Source of the DNA: Polytrichum commune
Lineage: Eukaryota; Streptophyta; Polytrichopsida; Polytrichales; Polytrichaceae
Assembly (NCBI GenBank): GCA_950295325.1
Contig: OX485809.1
Coordinates: 7,440,001-7,504,000, forward strand
Direction of reading: 5' to 3'
Length of the DNA: 64,000 nt
The position numbers were made by a program, and so were the translations under genes. Below, piece after piece: positions 57,641-64,000 of the stretch; the first letter of the stretch is position 1; each line of letters begins with the position of its first letter. The notes beneath the pieces were generated by a model. It was given only the letters and a program-made list of their open reading frames with translations, was not told the origin of the DNA and ran no database searches.

Positions 57641-57909
57641 GCCCTCCTACCTCATGTTCCAAATGACCTCCACAAGGTCGGGATGTGGCATAACCACTTG
57701 CTTGTGTTCGGGCCACAAGGTGTCGTCCTAAAATGACTTTCGTAATGAGACATGAAATGTGGGATGCACTTTGATCTCGGGCGGTAATTCCAACTTATAC
57801 ATGTCCTTGAACACTTGTTCCACAATGGAAAACGAAGCTCCAATTTTGGACATGAACTTTTGCAGTAAGGCCTTTGGGCAAGGTGAAGTTGTCCACATTC
57901 AACAACACC

Positions 57910-58635
57910 TTATTGGCCCACCTCATACTCCACTTCGCGTCTTCCGGCATTGATTTGCACTCCGTAGCACCTTCGGGTTTTTTCCACCAACAACTTGGTC
58001 ATCTCCAAGACTTGTTTTTGCTCCTTGGCCAAGTCCTCACCATCTTGGTTGAACTCTAGTGTTGAATGTGCCCCCTCGAGAGCTAGGTTAATAGGTTGGA
58101 GCGCATCCACTCCATAAGCCACCACGAAAGACCACCCCTTGGTAGCCAAGTGCGTGGCTACATTGCAATTACACTCCGCTCGACCCACATAGTCCGCCCA
58201 ATCTCCTTGGTCCGCCCCCACCAAGTTCCTCAAGTATTGCTTCAAGACTCCATTCACATGCTCCGCTTTCCCATTCATTTGGGAATGCAAGGCCGTGCTA
58301 AACCTTAGTTTCATTCCGACCTCCTTAGAGCAATGCATTGAAAATGCACTTGTGAACTTTGGATCTTGATCCCACACAATCACTCTTGGCAACCCGTGGT
58401 GCCTCAACCATCCTTTGAGAAAAGGCTATGCGGTCTCCAACGCGGTGGCGGTTCCCACAATCGGCACCATGTGTGCCAACTTGGCAAACCGCTCTACCAT
58501 CAACAAGATGGCATCATACCCATGTGACTCCGGCAAACTTGTGATCAAGTCCATGCACATACTATGCCATGGCGCCGACGGGATAGGCAACGGTTGCAAG
58601 AAACCGCCTTGCTTTTGGTAAGAGGCTCGGTTCAC
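57910..58635 (-). pseudogene. Ty3 integrase core, frameshifted
   Basis: Two minus-strand open pieces carry the integrase core. The piece 58,426-58,635 has PLPIPSAPWHSMCMDLITSL with the first catalytic Asp. The piece 57,910-58,407 has LPRVIVWDQDPKFTSAF with the second Asp and HSQMNGKAEHVNGVLKQYLR with the catalytic Glu. A frame change between 58,407 and 58,426 breaks the protein. The downstream part (LALEGAHSTLEFNQDGEDLA) is the usual C-terminal linker. Confidence 0.88.
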
Positions 58636-58866
58636 TTGGCACTTTATTCACGCCTTCACAAAGTGGGCTATATCCTCCTTTATGCACCGCCAACGGTACC
58701 TCTTTGACACCATTCTATGGCGGCTTTTTGTTTCTCCTCTATGGCCGGCAATAGGACTATCATATTCTTCCTTCAAAACCGATAGCCTCAACTTGCCTTG
58801 TGGCACATACACCCAACTTTGCTTGCACTTGAACAATCCGTTCACCAACTTAACCTCTTTGAACAC
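58636..58866 (-). pseudogene. Ty3 integrase zinc-binding domain fragment
   Basis: The frame reads LRLSVLKEEYDSPIAGHRGE, then IAHFVKA and a stop where the first Cys of the H2C2 zinc motif is expected, followed by IKCQ. The His part is intact. The TGA most simply comes from a TGC or TGT cysteine codon. Confidence 0.75.
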
Positions 58867-59254
58867 CTTGCTCTTGCGAAGCTCACCTAAAAGCTTTTGT
58901 GCTTTGGGGTAGTTAATTTACCCCTCCCGTATCTTGCATCACAAGTTTCCTTTGCCGGCACACATTAGCCACAAGGTTTGGATGGTTCTCATTGCTTGGA
59001 ACTCTTCCGGTCTACTTCGCGCATCCGGCACCACATTTCCACGGTCTGGTTTGTGGATCAAATCCACCTTCATAAGCGCCAAACTATCATGCCACCGCAA
59101 TGAGTTGGCGCTCACTTGCGCTTGTATGTCAAAATTCTCTTAGGACACATTGTCCATGTAGACCTTTGCTTTGTGCGACCTCAAATAGTGTCATCACATT
59201 TTCAAGCAATGCACTACGACAAAGAAGTTCTTTGTCATGAGTTGGTTGTCTTCT

Positions 59255-60180
59255 TTGACAACCATCGAGCTTCATGCTCCCATATACAATGGCCATCCAA
59301 TTACACATAATCCACCATTGGCAAAGTCGCTCACCCCCGTATGCACCTCAAAAGGTTTGTCAAGCTCCGCGAACTTGAGCACGGGCGTCTAAGAACACTT
59401 GCTCTCAAGCTCCCCAAAGACTTGGTGGCAAGGCTCATCCCACTCTTGGGATAGCCATTTCTTCCACAAGTCGGATAAGGTCGGATAACCATCAAGCTTA
59501 ACGCTCTCATATGCAATGGCCATCCATCTTACGTTAACCATCCGCCAATGGCAAAGTCACTCGCCCCCCGTATGCACCTCAAAAGGTTTGTCAAGCTCCG
59601 CGAACTTGAACACGGGTGGCAAATACAACTTTGTATTAAGCTCCCCAAAGACTTTGGGGCAAGGCTCATCCCACTCTTGAGATAGCCATTTCTTTCACAA
59701 GTCGCACAAGGTTTGACAACCTTTAAGCTTAATGCTCCCATATGCAATGGGCATCCATCTTGGATCAACATCCGCCAATGGTAAAGTTACTCGCCCCCGT
59801 ATGCAACTCAAAAGGTTTGTCAAATTTCGCAAACTTGAGCACGGGCGGCGAAGAGAACTTGGTTTTAAGCTCCTTAAAGACTTGGTGGCAAGGCTCATCC
59901 CACTTTTGGGATAGCCATTTCTTGCATAAGTTGGACCAGGTTGGACAACCATCGAGCTTCATGCTCTTATAATATGCAATGGTCATCTATTTTGCCTCAA
60001 CATCCGCCAATGCTAAAGTCACTCGCCCCCGTATGCACCTCAAAAGATTTGTCAAAGTCCGCGAACTTAAGCACGGGCGGCGGAGAGAACTTGTTTTTGA
60101 GCTCCCCAAAGGCTTGGTGACAAGGCTCATCCCACTCTTGGGATAGCCATTTCCTCAATAAGTTGAATAAGGTCCTAGCA
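59255..60180 (-). repeat. fourfold 230-bp tandem duplication in RT/RNase H
   Basis: GTATGCACCTCAAAAGG-type anchors occur at 59,339, 59,570, 59,799 and 60,031 (spacing 231, 229 and 232 bp). Each unit encodes the start of the RNase H region (minus strand, PPVLKFAKFDKPFELHTGAS and variants), including the D/G-ASxFxIGG motif. Because 230 is not a multiple of three, the copies alternate frames, so the array is incompatible with a working polyprotein. Units have diverged by several bases each. Confidence 0.88.
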
Positions 60181-60517
60181 ACCTTAGAAAACTCTCGAAT
60201 GAAGTTGTGGTACTAATTGGCTAGGCCAACAAATGACCTAAGCCTTTTTTGAATCAAGGGCCAATTCTCCTTTTGGATTGCCTTGACATTCTTCATGTTC
60301 GTCCACCAACTTCCTTTGTCACCACACACCTCAAGAACTCAATCTCTCGTTGAGCAAAGTTATTTTTCACTCCTTGGCGGTAATGTTTTTTGGGCAACAC
60401 ATTGGTGAATACATCCTTGTATCTCACCAACATCACACCAATGTTGTTTGGGGGAGGCCCATCTTTCCTAGCCTCCCCATACGTTCCTTGGAGTTGCTCC
60501 AATTGAACCACGACCAT
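60175..60517 (-). pseudogene. Ty3 reverse transcriptase remnant lacking the catalytic core
   Basis: The minus-strand frame (60,293-60,517) reads NNIGVMLVRYKDVFTNVLPK, the segment just before RT, and then NFAQREIEFLRCVV, which belongs to the very end of RT. The intervening catalytic core with the YxDD box is missing, so several hundred bases were deleted. Downstream, towards 60,175, RSFVGLAN and YHNFIREFSKVARTLFNLL match the RT connection region. Confidence 0.8.
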
Positions 60518-60549
60518 AATTTTTTTTTTTTTTTTTTTTTTTCATTCGG

Positions 60550-60866
60550 TCCATTAAGACCAAATTCAACTTAGGTCCTCCTACCATAGGAGTCCTTGTT
60601 AATTTGAACTTCAATTCTTTGCCATTATGACACATTATAATGCACCGCAAGCACACCGGCTTGCACCTCACATCTATCATGTGAGTTTCAAAGAAGGCGG
60701 CCTTCACAATGACATGCATTTCATCTATTTCACTTGGTGTGAAATTTTGACAAAAATCCAATGTCCCACATTGAAAGGTTACATGCATCGCGGCCTCCTT
60801 TGTCTCATGCGGTTCGCCCTTTCCAAACCGCACCTTGGTGGGCTTGCCCGCTCTACCAATCGGCAA
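60550..60866 (-). pseudogene. Ty3 protease-region remnant
   Basis: The frame reads FTPSEIDEMHVIVKAAFFET, then HMIDVRCKP and GPKLNLVLMDRM. This fits the C-terminal part of a retropepsin-like protease and its linker to RT. The active-site DTG/DSG is not visible. A 23-base T run at 60,520-60,542 directly follows and would encode a lysine run. Confidence 0.6.
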
Positions 60867-60989
60867 GCCCCAACTCCCTTATGAGTTTTGGGCTCAAGAA
60901 GGAGTGGTAGCCTCTTTGTCAATACATGAGACATTTGTCCCATTCATTTGAGCCTCAAGGTACAAAAGATTTGGCCTCGGCTTAAGGCT

Positions 60990-61650
60990 ACTAGCCTTGG
61001 CCACAATGTCATCGTCTTACATTCGGTCCGCGGCATAAGTATTATTTGGCGTGGTACCTATCTCCCCTCAACGTCCATTGTTGTAAGGCACCGCCAAATT
61101 TCTTATTGGGGTCATCGGCTTTAATGCTCGTTGCAATTTTGATGATCCCCGCCACAACCTCAATAAACTTTGGGAAATTAGAACTTGGTATTCACCACCC
61201 GCTTTTGAAACCCCATCTAAAACGATGTGTTTCTTGGCCAACTAGTCAATCTTAGTTCTACCATTCGTTATGGTGGTTAAATCGCAAACATAGGCCTAAA
61301 AGCCTTGAGTGCCGTATTTGCACCCATTCCAACTTCACCACATTCTAAGCAATTTGGATTGGAATTTCAATCCAACATTACCACCGTCCAAGCTTTCGGA
61401 TGCCTTCGGTATTCTAGCCCCCGAATACTTTTCGAGGTTTGCGGGAGCCCTTTCAAAGCACTCCTCCATTTTCCTCACCGAATCCACCCTCATGCCCACC
61501 ATTGTCATTAGAATCAATGGTATGGTCAAAATCCACTTGCACATAATCCTTGTTCCAATTTGAGCCTCACAACCTTTTGGAAACCCCGGGCTCACCATCA
61601 TAACCCGCATTTTTAATAGCCATGTCTACCTCAAAGTGCTAGCTCAAAAA
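60990..61650 (-). pseudogene. presumed gag remnant of the Ty3 element
   Basis: Minus-strand pieces such as FPKFIEVVAGIIKIATSIKA and DPNKKFGGALQQWT, interrupted by stops, lie between the primer site and the protease region, where gag is expected. Similarity to known gag families is not strong enough to name a domain. Confidence 0.45.
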
Positions 61651-61660
61651 TTGGAACCCT

Positions 61661-61672
61661 GCTCTGATACCA
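61661..61672 (-). promoter_or_regulatory. tRNA-iMet-type primer-binding site
   Basis: The minus strand reads TGGTATCAGAGC, the classical complement to the 3' end of initiator tRNA-Met, two bases inside the 5' LTR. It fixes the element's orientation as minus. Confidence 0.92.
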
Positions 61673-61674
61673 CG

Positions 61675-61962
61675 TGTCGCAACCCTTGCTAGGTCCCTTA
61701 ACAATCTTGCCAATTTTCGTTTCTAGCAAAGGTTACGAGCGCTAACCATTCGCATTCCGCCATGCTAATGGATAGCTCCTCTTACCCCGGACCAATAGTT
61801 CATAGGAGGGAACCAACCCTCCTACTTTGCTTTCGGGACTCACCCCTTAATCGGTAACCCATTTCCCCAATGTGGACTTCCATCCATGGAAGTCCAATCC
61901 TATGTTGATCATCGTGTTGCCGGAGCAACACTACAACAACCCGAAGCATACTAGGCAACTAT
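61675..61962 (-). repeat. 5' LTR of the Ty3 element
   Basis: This 288-bp LTR differs from the 3' LTR at four positions. It directly abuts the LTR of the neighbouring element at 61,963 through GGCAACTAT|TGTCGC. Confidence 0.88.
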
Positions 61963-64000
61963 TGTCGCAACCCTTGCTAGCCCTCCTTGACCATCTTGCC
62001 AATTTTCATTTCCTAGCAAAGGTTACGAGCGCTAACCATTCGCATACCGCCATGCTAATGGTTAGCTCCTCTCACCCCGGACCTTATAGTTCATAGGAGG
62101 GGAACCAACCCTCCTACTTTGCTTTCGGGACTCACCCCTTCAATCGCTAACCAACCCCTTTAATCGGTAACCAATCCTTAGATGTGGACTTCCATCCATG
62201 GAAGTCCCATCTTATGTTGATCATCGCGTTGCCGGAGCAACACTACAACAACCCGAACCATACTAGGCAACTATGGCCTCACATTAGGCCAATGCCAATG
62301 GAGGCCGTGCCGTTCGGCCTCGGGTGGGTGAGGCCACACCACCTCACCCATATAAGCCTCTAGGACTCTACACGGAGCCCCTACCCCACCGCCAACCAAC
62401 CTCTTGTCTCTCTACCAAGAGTTGGGGCCAAGTGGACATTTTCCCTTAGCTGCTGGGCCTAGAACCCCCCCAGCAGCTTCAGACCATCATAACTTCCTTG
62501 TATGATGTCTGATCATAACAACCAACCACTCCATCCGCATCTACGCTTCACGTAGATGCCGATGGACTCCTTGCTTGCCCCATTCGGGCAAGGCTTGAGG
62601 AAGTTATGCCTGTTTGAACCTTGGCAGTCCCGGGAATCACTCCCAGGCACTGCTGTACCAGGGCGCTGTCCCGGGACAGCACCCCACTCAAATGGCCATA
62701 ACTCCTAGCTCACACCTCCGATTGAGGTGATCTTGAGCATTCTAGAATCACCACGCCATGAGCTACGCATAGCTCATGGCCTCACCCTCATGCCTCCTAG
62801 TCTTTGTGGGTGGGAGGCGTTCCCAACGCCCGGGGCCCTCACCCACACTAGGATCACTTGGGCCCTCTCACCAACGGCGCCACAAGTCCCGGGTGTCACT
62901 CCGGGGTCCCCCTTGTGCCCATGGTGTTTCGGGCACTCCTTATGGAGAGGTGCGCGACACTCACCCCCACCAAACGGAGTCGATGCCCTCATCGACTATA
63001 CTCGTAGTCGGCACACCAATTCTCAAGTTGCCATCCTCTATGGTGCGGCATTGTGTTTACCTTAGGGCGCGACCCCCACAATGCATCTTCAAATTTGGCA
63101 TGGTCCCAAAGGTGTCGTTCCTAGGTGGTCCGTTAGCGACCTTGGATCTCTCATCCAAGGACCTAACCTATACTAGACCCACCTACTTTGGGACTCACTT
63201 GGGTTGCCCCTCCTTTGGGGCCTCCCCCGTTAGGCTCCACTAGCCTAACATGACACATCTAGGCGAGACCTCAACGCTTCCACTAAGTTGTCTCGGTTGC
63301 AACTCCGAGATGGCTTTCCATTGTTAAGCCACGCCTCGATCGCACGGGGGTGATGCCAAGTCCCGCCCGACTCGGTTCCCACTTTGCTCTTTCGAGACAT
63401 GGGTTCATGACTCCCATGCGCCAACTCTCGTTAGCTCGCGGGTAGCACTTTTATGAGCACGCGCCATCACCTTGTCCCCGCCCGGACAAGCCCACCACTA
63501 AGAAGTTTCTTGGTTTTATCCAAGGCCCCTCCAAGCCATGGCCCCCAATTACTCGGCTTACCCAACCTAGTTTGGCATGTCTATTCCCCCTCTTCCATTA
63601 ACCAAACACAAGTACAAGACTAGGACCTCATCTCATACTTTTCTCTTTGCACCACTAAAGTTTGGACTTTATTCCCTCAAGCCAAAGAACAAGTGCATGT
63701 TGTGGAGGAATTAACCTCGAAGCTATGTTTGCTACTAGAGTCTCTCCCCCACTAAAGGAGATTGATGTCCTCATCAATGCCTACGCTTCTTTTTATTGGA
63801 ATGTCTAGCCTTAGTTTCTTCAAAGTGCTTCACCAATTCATTGGTGTTGACCATGTCTCTTGCCGCCACCCAAGCGGTTTCTTTCTCATGGTATCCTCAC
63901 CATTTCACCAAGTATTCCTTTGTACTTTTTCTTTCCTTTTCACTTGGGCTTCCTACACTTGAGGATGCCCTCTTACCTCATGTTCCAAATGATGTCCACA
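61963..64000 (-). mobile_element. second, related Ty3 element (3' part, runs off window)
   Basis: This segment begins with a more diverged 312-bp LTR (61,963-62,274) and continues collinear with 55,950-57,674 at an offset of about 6,326. It covers the long 3' region and the chromodomain with the same internal stop. It lies in the same orientation as the first element, joined LTR to LTR. The rest is beyond the window. Confidence 0.88.

Larger units (their letters stand above)
55662..61962 (-). mobile_element. Ty3/gypsy chromovirus-like retrotransposon, defective
   Basis: The 6.3-kb element on the minus strand has two LTRs (55,662-55,949 and 61,675-61,962; four differences in 288 bp, about 98.6% identity), so it is a fairly recent insertion. 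The primer-binding site is next to the right LTR. In coding order, remnants are gag, protease, an RT-RNase H region with a deletion and tandem duplication, an integrase split by frameshifts, and a chromodomain with an internal stop. It is not autonomous. About 1.5 kb of non-pol sequence separates the chromodomain from the 3' LTR. It inserted into the satellite. Confidence 0.9.

Overview
The window looks like plant nuclear DNA, and the gene content points to a non-seed land plant, most plausibly a moss or other bryophyte. The main clue is a gene joining an N-terminal protein kinase, a plant NB-ARC ATPase and a 24-residue plant-type leucine-rich repeat (LRR) domain. This is the protein kinase-NBS-LRR (PNL) class of immune receptor known from mosses. 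Spliceosomal introns and the hAT, CACTA and Ty3/gypsy elements fit a plant nuclear genome. The species cannot be named from sequence alone.

About 1.48-42.7 kb is one giant inverted duplication. The left arm (about 1.48-16.05 kb) and the right arm (about 25.74-42.70 kb) each carry a PNL gene. The two genes are transcribed divergently: the left copy on the minus strand with its ATG at 8782, the right copy on the plus strand with its ATG at 34485. The predicted kinase and NB-ARC proteins of the two copies are identical, so the duplication is young or the arms are homogenised. The right gene reads through three exons (kinase, NB-ARC, LRR) as a predicted 2,123-residue protein, followed by a frameshift and about 20 more LRR units. 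The left gene has the same first two exons, but its LRR exon has frameshifts and a 1.55-kb CACTA-like insertion. The LRR exon is an array of nearly identical 72-bp units, about 69 on the right and 35 on the left.

Each arm has private events: the CACTA-like insertion in the left LRR, a 1,103-bp hAT element with an 8-bp target duplication in the right arm, and two versus three copies of a 366-bp tandem repeat. The central spacer (about 16.7-25.7 kb) holds a direct copy of part of the left arm, interrupted by a 2.4-kb LTR-like insertion with an AATTA target duplication. It also holds a decayed, unrecognised exon and nested inverted repeats near 18.1-18.5 kb.

Right of the PNL locus lies a second CACTA-type end with decayed transposon ORFs (42.9-45.8 kb). 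It is followed by a short 131-bp repeat cluster (45.9-46.3 kb), an unidentified multi-exon gene fragment (47.0-47.6 kb) and repeat-rich intergenic DNA. At 50.67-55.66 kb there is a satellite of about 49 units (96 bp and 117 bp), each carrying a 22-bp perfect or near-perfect palindrome and arranged in a higher-order pattern. The satellite is cut inside a palindrome by a minus-strand Ty3/gypsy chromovirus-like element (55,662-61,962). That element has 98-99% identical LTRs, a tRNA-iMet-type primer site, a deleted reverse-transcriptase core and a fourfold 230-bp internal duplication. A second, related element abuts it LTR-to-LTR and runs off the window at 64,000.

No rRNA, true tRNA gene or CRISPR array was seen.
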